Source: Streptomyces akebiae
GTDB taxonomy: Bacteria; Actinomycetota; Actinomycetes; Streptomycetales; Streptomycetaceae
Assembly (NCBI RefSeq): GCF_019599145.1
Contig: NZ_CP080647.1
Coordinates: forward strand, 8,432,001-8,496,000
DNA: 64,000 nt
Direction: 5' to 3'
Below are positions 54,371 to 64,000 of this stretch, piece by piece. The notes below the pieces were generated by a model that saw only the letters and a program-made list of their open reading frames with translations, searched no databases and had not been told where the DNA came from. The translations under genes were made by a program, and so were the position numbers. How positions within the stretch are numbered: position 1 is the first letter of the stretch; each line of letters opens with the position of its first letter.

Positions 54371-55468
54371 ATGTCGAAGCTCGGTGACCTCGGAGCCCGA
54401 CTCCACCGCGGCGAGGTCGGCTACGACTTCGTCGGCAACCGCAAGATCTGGTACGGCGTCTCGATCCTGATCACCATCACGGCCATCGTCGGCCTGGCGG
54501 TGCGCGGTCTGAGCATGGGCATCGAGTTCCAGGGCGGTGCCGTCTTCACCACCGGGAAGACGAGCGTCTCGGTCAGCCAGGCGGAGACCTACGCGGAGGA
54601 GGCCTCCGGCCACGACGCGATCGTCCAGGAACTCGGCAACGACTCACTGCGCATCCAGATCTCCGGTGTGGACACGGCCAAGTCCGACGAGATCAAGCAG
54701 GAACTCGCCAAGGACCTGAAGGTCGACGCCGACTCGATCAACGCGGACCTGGTCGGCCCCAGTTGGGGTGACCAGATCGCCAACAAGGCCTGGCAGGGCC
54801 TGGCCATCTTCCTGGTGCTCGTGGTGATCTATCTGGCGATCGCCTTCGAGTGGCGCATGGCCATCGCCGCCTTCGTCGCCCTGATCCACGACATCACCAT
54901 CACGATCGGCATCTACGCCCTCGTCGGCTTCGAGGTGACGCCGGGCACGGTGATCGGTCTGCTGACCATCCTCGGTTACTCGCTCTACGACACGGTCGTC
55001 GTCTTCGACAGCCTCAAGGAGCAGACGAAGGACATCACCAAGCAGAACCGCTGGACGTACGCCGAGATCGCCAACCGCTCGATCAACAGCACCCTGGTGC
55101 GGTCGATCAACACCACGGTGGTGGCGCTGCTCCCGGTCGCCGGCCTCCTCTTCATCGGTGGCGGTGTCCTCGGCGCGGGCATGCTCAACGACATCTCGCT
55201 GTCGCTGTTCGTCGGCCTCGCGGCCGGTGCCTACTCCTCGATCTTCATCGCCACGCCGCTCGTCGCCGACCTCAAGGAGCGCGAGCCGCAGCTGAAGGCA
55301 CTCAAGAAGCGCGTCCTCGCCAAGCGGGCCCAGGCCGAGCACGACTCGGAGCCGGCGGCCGACGGTTCGTACGACGACGACGAGCCGGCGGACGCCACCC
55401 CCGCGGTGGTCGGTCCGCGTGCCCAGTCCGGGAGCCGCAGCCGGGGCCGGGGCGGGAAGCGGCGATGA
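54371..55468 (+). CDS. secF: Protein translocase subunit SecF
   Basis: A 365-residue partner of SecD with six spans and one periplasmic loop. Segments: IWYGVSILITITAIVGL (span 1), MGIEFQGGAVF (the SecDF-conserved GIDF/GIEF-GG motif) and VGFEVTPGTVIGLLTILGYSLYDTVVVFD. The C-terminal 60 residues are acidic, then Arg/Gly-rich (SRSRGRGGKRR). It starts one base behind secD and its stop overlaps the apt start. All typical spans are there. Confidence 0.96.
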   Translation: MSKLGDLGARLHRGEVGYDFVGNRKIWYGVSILITITAIVGLAVRGLSMGIEFQGGAVFTTGKTSVSVSQAETYAEEASGHDAIVQELGNDSLRIQISGVDTAKSDEIKQELAKDLKVDADSINADLVGPSWGDQIANKAWQGLAIFLVLVVIYLAIAFEWRMAIAAFVALIHDITITIGIYALVGFEVTPGTVIGLLTILGYSLYDTVVVFDSLKEQTKDITKQNRWTYAEIANRSINSTLVRSINTTVVALLPVAGLLFIGGGVLGAGMLNDISLSLFVGLAAGAYSSIFIATPLVADLKEREPQLKALKKRVLAKRAQAEHDSEPAADGSYDDDEPADATPAVVGPRAQSGSRSRGRGGKRR

Positions 55469-56004
55469 CCGACATCAAGGAGCTGCTGCTCAGCCGTATC
55501 CGTGATGTCGCGGACTACCCGGAGCCGGGGGTGCTGTTCAAGGACATCACCCCGCTGCTGGCCGACCCGGCGGCGTTCACCGCGCTGACCGACGCGCTGG
55601 CCGAGCTGACGGTCCGGCACGGTGCCACGAAGATCGTCGGCCTGGAGGCCCGGGGCTTCATCCTGGGCGCCCCGGCCGCCGTCCGCGCGGGCGTCGGCTT
55701 CATCCCCGTGCGCAAGGCGGGCAAGCTCCCCGGAGCCACGCTCGGCCAGGCCTACGACCTGGAGTACGGCTCCGCCGAGATCGAGGTGCACGCCGAGGAC
55801 CTGAGCGTGGGCGACCGCGTCATGGTCATCGACGACGTCCTCGCCACCGGCGGCACCGCCGAGGCCTCCCTCCAGCTGATCCGCCGGGCGGGCGCCCAGG
55901 TCGCCGGCGTCGCGGTCCTGATGGAGCTGTCGTTCCTCCCGGGCCGGCAGCGCCTGGAGACCGCGTTGGCGGGGGCCCCGTTGGAGGCCCTGATCACCGT
56001 CTGA
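55465..56004 (+). CDS. apt: Adenine phosphoribosyltransferase
   Basis: A 179-residue purine-salvage enzyme that converts adenine and PRPP to AMP. The PRPP loop is VMVIDDVLATGGTAEAS, and the adenine-binding segment is IVGLEARGFILGAPAA; VPVRKAGKLPG appears in the flexible-hood region as IPVRKAGKLPGAT. The ATG at 55465 overlaps the secF stop. The apt-relA neighbourhood is standard in actinobacteria. A strong terminator follows, which separates it from relA. Confidence 0.96.
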   Translation: MTDIKELLLSRIRDVADYPEPGVLFKDITPLLADPAAFTALTDALAELTVRHGATKIVGLEARGFILGAPAAVRAGVGFIPVRKAGKLPGATLGQAYDLEYGSAEIEVHAEDLSVGDRVMVIDDVLATGGTAEASLQLIRRAGAQVAGVAVLMELSFLPGRQRLETALAGAPLEALITV

Positions 56005-56022
56005 CACACGGCGCACCAGCAC

Positions 56023-56062
56023 ACGGCGGGCGCCCCGGGATCCTTCCCGGGGCGCCCGCCGT
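56023..56062 (+). terminator. Perfect 18-bp hairpin behind apt
   Basis: The arms 56023-56040 and 56045-56062 are perfectly complementary (ACGGCGGGCGCCCCGGGA and its partner) around a TCCT loop. No T-run follows, as is common for GC-rich actinobacterial terminators. It separates yajC-secDF-apt from relA. Confidence 0.8.
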
Positions 56063-56290
56063 AGTTGTGCGCCCCTGCAGCCGCCCCCTCGGCCGCGCAC
56101 CACCGGCCCCGCCCCGAAAGGGGAGCCGCGTGAGCAGCCCGGACGACCCGCGCCGTACCGATCCACCACGCTCCCAGCCCTCGCCGCACACCCCTGCGGC
56201 GGCCCCGAGGAATCCGCCGCGCGCCCCCTGTGTTGCATGGGTAGACCGCCCTCACTGTGGCCTGAAGGCGATCCTGGGGCGCGGGATCGC

Positions 56291-56296
56291 TACCAT
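56291..56296 (+). promoter_or_regulatory. Candidate -10 of relA
   Basis: TACCAT lies 52 bases before the TTG start. No good -35 is seen. Apart from this and the terminator at 56023-56062, the 343-base gap 56005-56347 holds only a Pro/Arg-coding-like GC-rich stretch with no supported gene. Confidence 0.4.
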
Positions 56297-56347
56297 GGGT
56301 GCTCCGGAGCCTGACCGGGGGACCCGGATCGCGCACGAGGAGCCCTC

Positions 56348-58948
<2,601 letters not shown>

Positions 58949-59113
58949 AAGAAAAGAAAGACGCCGGGCGATCGATGGCGGTTGCGACGTACAACGCCGT
59001 CCGCTGCCCGAACTCAAATGATGCTCAAATCGATTGATGTGGCCCCGTCAGGCGTCATATTTTTTTCCTGCGTCGAAGAACGCAGGCCAAAAATCTCAAT
59101 CGTTGGGGGAAAT

Positions 59114-59629
59114 ATGAGCATCAGACGTCGTGTCGCGGCTGGGGCGTTGACCGGGGCGGTACTCGCGGGGGGTATCGCGTTCACTGCCACTCCAGCGGCG
59201 GCGGCGGGATGCAAGACGTACAGCAAGACGTATTACCTCTCGGAGGCAAAGGTCTCCACGCGTATTGGACAGATCACCACTCGGGTACAGATCTGCGAGA
59301 ACGGCAAGGGCAAGATCACGAGCAGTCGGGCATGGTCGGAGAACTCCACCACCGCACCCGCCAAGCTCCTCGGCTGGAATCTCGACTACAACAAGCCGTA
59401 CCAGTCGTCCAAGTCCAGCAAGATCGTGAAGTGGGCGGCCACCGGCCGGGCGCAGACCTGCTTGGCCGGCAAGATCCCGGTCTGCAGCTACGCGGAGGAC
59501 TTCAAGGTGACCGCGACCTACTACAGCAGCAAATTCGTCGGGCCGACCCCTGTGCCGAGGGGCAAGGTGAACTTCAAGCCCGCGTGCACCAACAAGCACT
59601 GCAAGCTGAAGTTCAACAAGAACAAGTAA
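59114..59629 (+). CDS. Secreted Cys- and Lys-rich protein of unknown function (171 aa)
   Basis: An exported protein: residues 1-31 are a Sec signal (MSIRRRVAAGALTGAVLAGG, AAAA cleavage site). The mature part has six Cys, with many Lys, Ser and Thr (TYSKTYYLSEAKVSTRIG), and ends in the basic KHCKLKFNKNK. I do not recognise the family. The six Cys could form three disulfides. The ATG at 59114 has GGGGGA four bases upstream. The upstream gap (58949-59113) is AT-richer than the surroundings, with a 7-bp hairpin (59067-59086). The gene lies between relA and DUF349 genes. Confidence 0.8.
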   Translation: MSIRRRVAAGALTGAVLAGGIAFTATPAAAAGCKTYSKTYYLSEAKVSTRIGQITTRVQICENGKGKITSSRAWSENSTTAPAKLLGWNLDYNKPYQSSKSSKIVKWAATGRAQTCLAGKIPVCSYAEDFKVTATYYSSKFVGPTPVPRGKVNFKPACTNKHCKLKFNKNK

Positions 59630-59658
59630 ACCGCACGGATTGACAGCTAGGAGGGTGA

Positions 59659-59859
59659 ATGTCTCGCGAGGAAGTCAAGCGGCGGAGTATCCGAACGCGA
59701 CAGTGGGCGCCCCTTACGCTTCTCATCGTGGTATGGATTTTTTCCGCCATCGGCTGGGAACGCAACGATGGAATGCCAAGTATTTCTTGGGCCCTCTACG
59801 GTCTCCTTGCGGGTGCTGCCCTGATAAGCGTTGTCCATGTCGTGCGGCGGCGGAGCTGA
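59659..59859 (+). CDS. Small two-span membrane protein (66 aa)
   Basis: Two predicted spans (APLTLLIVVWIFSAIGW and ISWALYGLLAGAALISVVHVV) with a basic N-terminus (MSREEVKRRSIRTRQ) and basic C-terminus (RRRS), so both ends are probably cytoplasmic. The ATG at 59659 has TAGGAGGG right upstream, and it follows the secreted protein by 29 bases. It is rich in AT for this genome (several ATT, TTT, AGT codons), like its neighbour, which suggests a recent or foreign origin. Function unknown. Confidence 0.75.
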   Translation: MSREEVKRRSIRTRQWAPLTLLIVVWIFSAIGWERNDGMPSISWALYGLLAGAALISVVHVVRRRS

Positions 59860-59890
59860 TTGTCTCAGCGTGAATCTGTGTCATTGATGC

Positions 59891-59933
59891 GCGAAAGGGT
59901 TAGGCCCGGGAGCCCGGCGCCTAACCCTTTCGC
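59891..59933. terminator. Bidirectional terminator between membrane peptide gene and DUF349 gene
   Basis: GCGAAAGGGTTAGGC (59891-59905) pairs perfectly with GCCTAACCCTTTCGC (59919-59933), with an inner smaller hairpin. It lies between convergent genes. Confidence 0.8.
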
Positions 59934-59948
59934 GTGTGTGTCTGTGAC

Positions 59949-61178
59949 TCAGCCGCCGAACTCCTGAAGGCCCTTCAGCGCCTGGTCCAGCAGAGCCTGG
60001 CGGCCGTCGAGCTCACGCTGGAGCTTGTCGGCCTTGGCGTTGTTGCCCTGGGCGCGGGCGGCCTCGATCTGCGTCTTCAGCTTGTCGACGGCGGCCTGGA
60101 GCTGACCCGTGAGGCCGGCCGCACGAGCACGGGCCTCCGGGTTGGTGCGGCGCCACTCCGCTTCCTCGGCCTCCTGGATGGCCCGCTCGACCGCGTGCAT
60201 CCGGCCCTCGACCTTCGGACGGGCGTCACGCGGCACGTGGCCGATGGCCTCCCACCGCTCGTTGACCGAGCGGAACGCGGCACGGGCCGCCTTCAGATCT
60301 GTCACCGGCAGGATCTTCTCCGCCTCCCCGGCCAGCTCCTCCTTGAGCTTGAGGTTCTCCGACTGCTCCGCGTCACGCTCGGCGAACACCGAGCTGCGGG
60401 CGGCGAAGAAGACGTCCTGGGCGCCCCGGAAGCGGTTCCACAGATCGTCCTCGTGCTCGCGCTGGGCGCGGCCGGCGGCCTTCCAGTCGGCCATCAGCTC
60501 GCGGTAGCGCGCGGCCGTCGGACCCCAGTCCGTCGAGTTCGACAGTGCCTCGGCCTCCGCGACCAGCCTCTCCTTGGTCTTGCGGGCGTCCTCGCGCTGC
60601 GCGTCGAGCTGCGCGAAGTGGGCCTTGCGACGCTTGGAGAACGCCGAGCGGGCGTGCGAGAAACGGTGCCAGAGCTCGTCGTCGGACTTCCGGTCCAGCC
60701 GCGGCAGACCCTTCCAGGTGTCCACCAGCGCCCGCAGCCGTTCACCGGCGGACCGCCACTGGTCGGACTGGGCCAGCTCCTCCGCCTCGGCGACCAGGGC
60801 CTCCTTGGCGTGCCGCGCCTCGTCCGACTGCTTGGCCCGCTGCTGCTTGCGCTCCTCGCGCCGTGCCTCGACGGTCTCGACCAGCTTGTCCAGGCGCACC
60901 TTGAGCGCGTCCAGGTCACCGACCGCGTGGTGCGCGTCCACCTGCTCACGAATGTGGTCGATCGCGGCCTGGGCGTCCTTCGCGGACAGGTCGGTGGTCT
61001 TGACGCGCTTCTCGAGGAGGCCGATCTCGACAACCAGGCCCTCGTACTTGCGCTCGAAGTAGGCCAGCGCCTCCTCAGGGGAGCCGGCCTGCCAGGAACC
61101 GACGACCTGCTCGCCGTCGGCCGTACGCACGTACACGGTCCCCGTCTCGTCGACGCGGCCCCACGGGTCGCTGCTCAC
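59949..61178 (-). CDS. DUF349 domain-containing coiled-coil protein
   Basis: A 409-residue, almost entirely helical protein. Several DUF349 repeats are visible, each about 70-75 residues with W at fixed spots: WKGLPRLDRKSDDELWHRFSHA, WKAAGRAQREHEDDLWNRFR and the related WEAIGHVPRDARPK. The N-terminus has WGRVDETGTVYVRTADGEQVVG, a short beta domain. The function is unknown in most bacteria; some members are linked to RNA or ribosome factors. The GTG at 61178 follows GGAGGAGGCGCT on the minus strand. It is conserved next to relA and the cyclophilin gene. Confidence 0.92.
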   Translation of the reverse strand: MSSDPWGRVDETGTVYVRTADGEQVVGSWQAGSPEEALAYFERKYEGLVVEIGLLEKRVKTTDLSAKDAQAAIDHIREQVDAHHAVGDLDALKVRLDKLVETVEARREERKQQRAKQSDEARHAKEALVAEAEELAQSDQWRSAGERLRALVDTWKGLPRLDRKSDDELWHRFSHARSAFSKRRKAHFAQLDAQREDARKTKERLVAEAEALSNSTDWGPTAARYRELMADWKAAGRAQREHEDDLWNRFRGAQDVFFAARSSVFAERDAEQSENLKLKEELAGEAEKILPVTDLKAARAAFRSVNERWEAIGHVPRDARPKVEGRMHAVERAIQEAEEAEWRRTNPEARARAAGLTGQLQAAVDKLKTQIEAARAQGNNAKADKLQRELDGRQALLDQALKGLQEFGG

Positions 61179-61314
61179 AGCGCCTCCTCCACATGATGCC
61201 TGCGGGGGGCCTGAAGCTCCCCCGGGCATCGTCCACAGTTTCGTCACGGCCAACATAGGCGACCGGCGGGTTGCCTGTCCGCATCCCGCGCGACCGAAAT
61301 TTCGCTGTTGGCGG

Positions 61315-62160
61315 TCAGGACTTCTTGACAGTCGCCTTGTTGATTACCACGGTCGCGTTGGGTGCCGTGTTGTACGTCTGGGGGTCCGCGGGCTGGGCAC
61401 CCGCGTCAGCGATCTTCTTCAGGACCTTCATGCCGTCCTTGGAGACCGTGCCGAACGGTGTGTAGTTGGCCGGCAGCGGGCTGTCCTGGAATACGAGGAA
61501 GAACTGGCTGCCGCCGCTGTTCTTGCCCTCGCCCGTCTGCGCGTTGAACTGGTTCGCCATCGCGACCGTGCCCGCCGGGTACACATCGCCCTTCAGGCGC
61601 GAGTCCTTCAGGTTCTCGTCCGGGATCGTGTAGCCGGGACCGCCCATGCCGGTGCCCTGGGGGTCACCGCACTGCAGGACATAGATGCCTTCGGTGGTGA
61701 GCCGGTGGCACTTCGTGTGGTCCAGGTAACCCTTGTTGACCAGGAAGTTGAACGAGTTGACCGTGTGCGGGGCCTTCGCCGCGTCCATCGTTATGGGGAT
61801 GGCGCCGCAGGTCGTCTGCAGATCCATCGTGTACTTCGCGGTCTTGTCGATGGTGATCGCGGGTTCCTTCTTGAAGGTGAGTTCCTTCACCTTGCCCTCG
61901 GCCGCCTTCTCGCACGGGTCCGGCGCCTTGCTGGGCGAGGGGCTCGTGCTCGCGTCCGCGCTCACGTTGTCCTTCTTGTCGTCGCCCTTGAGGACGTCGG
62001 TCGTGTAGAGCGCCACACTGCCGACCAGGATCACACCGAGTACCGAGGCGATCACCGCGTTGCGGACTCGTGCCCTGCGCCGCGCGGACGTACGCCGCTG
62101 CTGCTGCCGCAAGAACTTCTCCCGGGCGAGCTGTCGCCGCCGCTGATCCTGGCTGACCAC
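61315..62160 (-). CDS. Membrane-anchored cyclophilin-type peptidyl-prolyl isomerase
   Basis: A 281-residue protein: a basic cytoplasmic segment (RRTSARRRARVRNAV), one span (IASVLGVILVGSVALYTTDV), a Ser/Asp-rich linker, and a cyclophilin domain (about 105-280) with DAAKAPHTVNSFNFLVNKGYLD, the fold core NSGGSQFFLVFQDSPLP and FGTVSKDGMKVL. It probably acts outside the membrane on exported proteins. The catalytic Arg appears in CHRLTTEG as R; the usual F-H-R segment reads CHR. The GTG at 62160 has GAGGAGAG upstream. It is divergent from the MBL gene. Confidence 0.92.
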   Translation of the reverse strand: MVSQDQRRRQLAREKFLRQQQRRTSARRRARVRNAVIASVLGVILVGSVALYTTDVLKGDDKKDNVSADASTSPSPSKAPDPCEKAAEGKVKELTFKKEPAITIDKTAKYTMDLQTTCGAIPITMDAAKAPHTVNSFNFLVNKGYLDHTKCHRLTTEGIYVLQCGDPQGTGMGGPGYTIPDENLKDSRLKGDVYPAGTVAMANQFNAQTGEGKNSGGSQFFLVFQDSPLPANYTPFGTVSKDGMKVLKKIADAGAQPADPQTYNTAPNATVVINKATVKKS

Positions 62161-62327
62161 GGGGTTCTCTCCTCATGCGTCTCGTACGTCGACGGGTGCG
62201 TCGCGCGTCCGTTGAGTGGACTGATTGCGTGTGACCCGTACCGTATATGGGTTCGCTGAGGAAACGGCAGCGCCGGTAGGCTCTGATCCACAGCAACCCA
62301 CCCTCGTACGCCACAAGAAGGACGATC

Positions 62328-63044
62328 GTGCTCATTGCCGGGTTCCCCGCCGGGGCCTGGGGGACCAACTGTTATCTGGTCGCCCCCGCCGCCGGTGAGG
62401 AGTGCGTGATCATCGACCCGGGCCACCAGGCCACCCAGGGTGTCGAGGAGACGCTGAAGAAGCATCGGCTCAAGCCCGTCGCCGTCGTCCTCACCCACGG
62501 CCACCTCGACCACGTGGCCTCGGTCGTCCCGGTGTGCGGCGCGCACGACGTACCGGCGTGGATCCACCCCGAGGACCGGTACATGATGAGCGACCCGGAG
62601 AAGGCGCTCGGCCGGTCCATCGGCATGCCGCTCATGGGCGAGCTGACCGTGGGGGAGCCGGACGACGTCAAGGAGCTGACCGACGGCGCGAAGCTGGAGC
62701 TGGCCGGTCTGGAGCTGTCCGTCGCGCACGCGCCCGGCCATACCAAGGGGTCGGTGACCTTCCGGATGCCCGAGAACACGGAGATCCCCTCCGTGTTCTT
62801 CTCCGGGGATCTGCTCTTCGCCGGCTCCATCGGACGCACCGACCTGCCCGGCGGTGACATGGCCGAGATGCTCGACTCGCTGGCCCGCGTGTGCCTGCCG
62901 CTCGACGACTCGACCGTGGTGCTGTCCGGCCACGGCCCCCAGACGACCATCGGCCAGGAGCGCGCCACCAACCCGTATCTGCGGCAGGTGGCCGCCGGCG
63001 GCCAGGGAGAGGGTCCGACGACCCCTCCCCGACGAGGAATGTGA
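62328..63044 (+). CDS. MBL-fold hydrolase (glyoxalase II-like)
   Basis: A 238-residue metallo-beta-lactamase-fold protein. The metal motif is [11 protein letters not shown] (HxHxDH) near residue 62; further ligands are in [32 protein letters not shown] and [13 protein letters not shown]. The sequence GHTKGSV and the length fit hydroxyacylglutathione hydrolase-like enzymes, although the thiol in this genus would be mycothiol. The start is GTG at 62328. It is 13 bases before hisS and probably co-transcribed with it. Substrate unknown. Confidence 0.92.
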   Translation: MLIAGFPAGAWGTNCYLVAPAAGEECVIIDPGHQATQGVEETLKKHRLKPVAVVLTHGHLDHVASVVPVCGAHDVPAWIHPEDRYMMSDPEKALGRSIGMPLMGELTVGEPDDVKELTDGAKLELAGLELSVAHAPGHTKGSVTFRMPENTEIPSVFFSGDLLFAGSIGRTDLPGGDMAEMLDSLARVCLPLDDSTVVLSGHGPQTTIGQERATNPYLRQVAAGGQGEGPTTPPRRGM

Positions 63045-63057
63045 CGAGAGACCTTCC

Positions 63058-64000
63058 GTGAGCACCTTTCAGGCCCCCAAGGGCACGTACGACCTGCTGC
63101 CCCCGGACAGTGCCAGGTATCTGGCCGTCCGCGAGGCCATCGCCGCGCCGCTGCGCAACTCCGGCTACGGCTACATCGAGACCCCAGGCTTCGAGAGCGT
63201 CGAACTGTTCGCGCGCGGTGTCGGCGAGTCCACCGACATCGTGACCAAGGAGATGTACGCCTTCGAGACCAAGGGCGGCGACAGGCTCGCCCTGCGTCCC
63301 GAGGGCACCGCATCCGTCCTGCGCGCCGCGCTGGAGGCCAACCTCCACAAGGTGGGCAACCTCCCGGTCAAGCTCTGGTACTCCGGCTCGTACTACCGCT
63401 ACGAGCGCCCCCAGAAGGGCCGTTACCGCCACTTCTCCCAGGTGGGCGCCGAGGCCATCGGTGCCGAGGACCCGGCCCTGGACGCCGAGTTGATCATCCT
63501 GGCCGACCAGGCGTACCGCTCGCTGGGCCTGAGGAACTTCCGCATCCTGCTCAACAGCCTCGGCGACAAGGAGTGCCGTCCCGTCTACCGGGCCGCCCTG
63601 CAGGACTTCCTGCGCGGCCTCGACCTGGACGAGGACACGCGCCGCCGCGCGGAGATCAACCCGCTGCGGGTCCTCGACGACAAGCGCGAGTCGGTCCAGA
63701 AGCAGCTCGGGGACGCCCCGCTGCTGCGCGACCACCTCTGCGACGCCTGCAAGGCGTACCACGAGGAGGTGCGCGAGCTGATCACGGCGGCGGGCGTCGT
63801 CTTCGAGGACGACCTCAAGCTGGTGCGCGGCCTGGACTACTACACCCGCACGACCTTCGAGTTCGTCCACGACGGTCTGGGCTCGCAGTCCGCAGTGGGC
63901 GGCGGCGGCCGCTATGACGGTCTCTCCGAGATGATCGGCGGCCCCGCGCTGCCCTCGGTCGGCTGGGCGCTCGGCGTCGACCGCACGGTCCTCGCCCTGG
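63058..64000 (+). CDS. hisS: Histidine-tRNA ligase, N-terminal part (3' end outside window)
   Basis: The first 314 codons of a class-II synthetase that charges tRNA-His. It begins with [17 protein letters not shown], motif 1 region; motif 2 is near [20 protein letters not shown]; the HisA signature [15 protein letters not shown] and HisB-like GGGGRYDGL follow. The GTG at 63058 lies 13 bases after the MBL stop. The frame is open to the last base of the window, so about 100 residues including the anticodon-binding domain lie beyond. Confidence 0.97.
   Translation, partial: MSTFQAPKGTYDLLPPDSARYLAVREAIAAPLRNSGYGYIETPGFESVELFARGVGESTDIVTKEMYAFETKGGDRLALRPEGTASVLRAALEANLHKVGNLPVKLWYSGSYYRYERPQKGRYRHFSQVGAEAIGAEDPALDAELIILADQAYRSLGLRNFRILLNSLGDKECRPVYRAALQDFLRGLDLDEDTRRRAEINPLRVLDDKRESVQKQLGDAPLLRDHLCDACKAYHEEVRELITAAGVVFEDDLKLVRGLDYYTRTTFEFVHDGLGSQSAVGGGGRYDGLSEMIGGPALPSVGWALGVDRTVLAL

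Noticed and set aside
59061..59086. Terminator made of the T-run and the hairpin at 59067-59086
   Set aside because: The T-run comes before the hairpin on the plus strand, so on either strand there is no hairpin followed by T residues.

Overview
The window is a high-GC actinobacterial chromosome segment that is almost certainly from a Streptomyces. Codon third positions are nearly all G or C, many genes start with GTG, and ssgB, relA, secDF, ruvCAB and pdxST are present in Streptomyces-like form. The gene order hisS, MBL hydrolase, cyclophilin, DUF349, relA, apt, secF, secD, yajC, ruvBAC, yebC, pdxTS, PI-mannoside genes, thrS, ssgB and cobalamin genes is, from memory, the order of the S. coelicolor SCO1508 to SCO1557 region. 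There are no rRNA genes, CRISPR arrays, transposases or integrases. Both ends are cut inside genes: a metI permease at the left and hisS at the right.

Region 1 (1-10.8 kb): the end of a methionine ABC transporter (metI, metQ), a GNAT enzyme, then corrinoid and siroheme genes: cobL, a very large bluB-cobT fusion with about 945 residues of Ala/Pro/Glu-rich sequence in front, a cysG-like dehydrogenase/methyltransferase, and a SpoU RNA methyltransferase. Region 2 (10.8-22 kb): a Ser/Thr kinase, small proteins, an APH-fold protein, a five-gene tRNA cluster on the minus strand (Gly, Cys, three Val-GAC), pabB-pabC, a tandem GNAT, a DsbA-like protein, a CGNR regulator, ssgB and a PGPGW membrane protein. 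Region 3 (21.95-32.48 kb) lies between two identical tRNA-Val(CAC) genes in the same orientation. It carries a sugar ABC transporter operon with a YesL-like protein and a Tat-exported YetA/PcRGLX-like protein, best read as uptake and cleavage of rhamnogalacturonan-type pectin fragments. A clear promoter and a LacI-type operator precede it.

Region 4 (32.5-40.5 kb): a DEDDh exonuclease faces a two-gene unit made of a DUF4365 protein with a PD-(D/E)XK-like D..QxK pattern and a 423-residue protein holding the only TTA (bldA) codon I found in the window. Then come thrS with a strong 5' hairpin, a K+ channel, a HIT protein and a membrane protein. Region 5 (40.7-46.8 kb): an EF-G2-like protein, then the translationally coupled set for phosphatidylinositol phosphate synthase, PIM acyltransferase and PimA. 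Region 6 (47-64 kb): housekeeping genes pdxST, yebC, ruvCAB, yajC-secDF-apt, relA, a small insert with a secreted Cys-rich protein and a membrane peptide, DUF349, cyclophilin, an MBL hydrolase and hisS.

The most unusual items are the BluB-CobT fusion with its huge low-complexity part, the nuclease-like bldA-linked pair, the tRNA-bracketed pectin operon, and the hairpin at the presumed 5' end of thrS mRNA. Function calls rest on motifs I can read; no database search was run.
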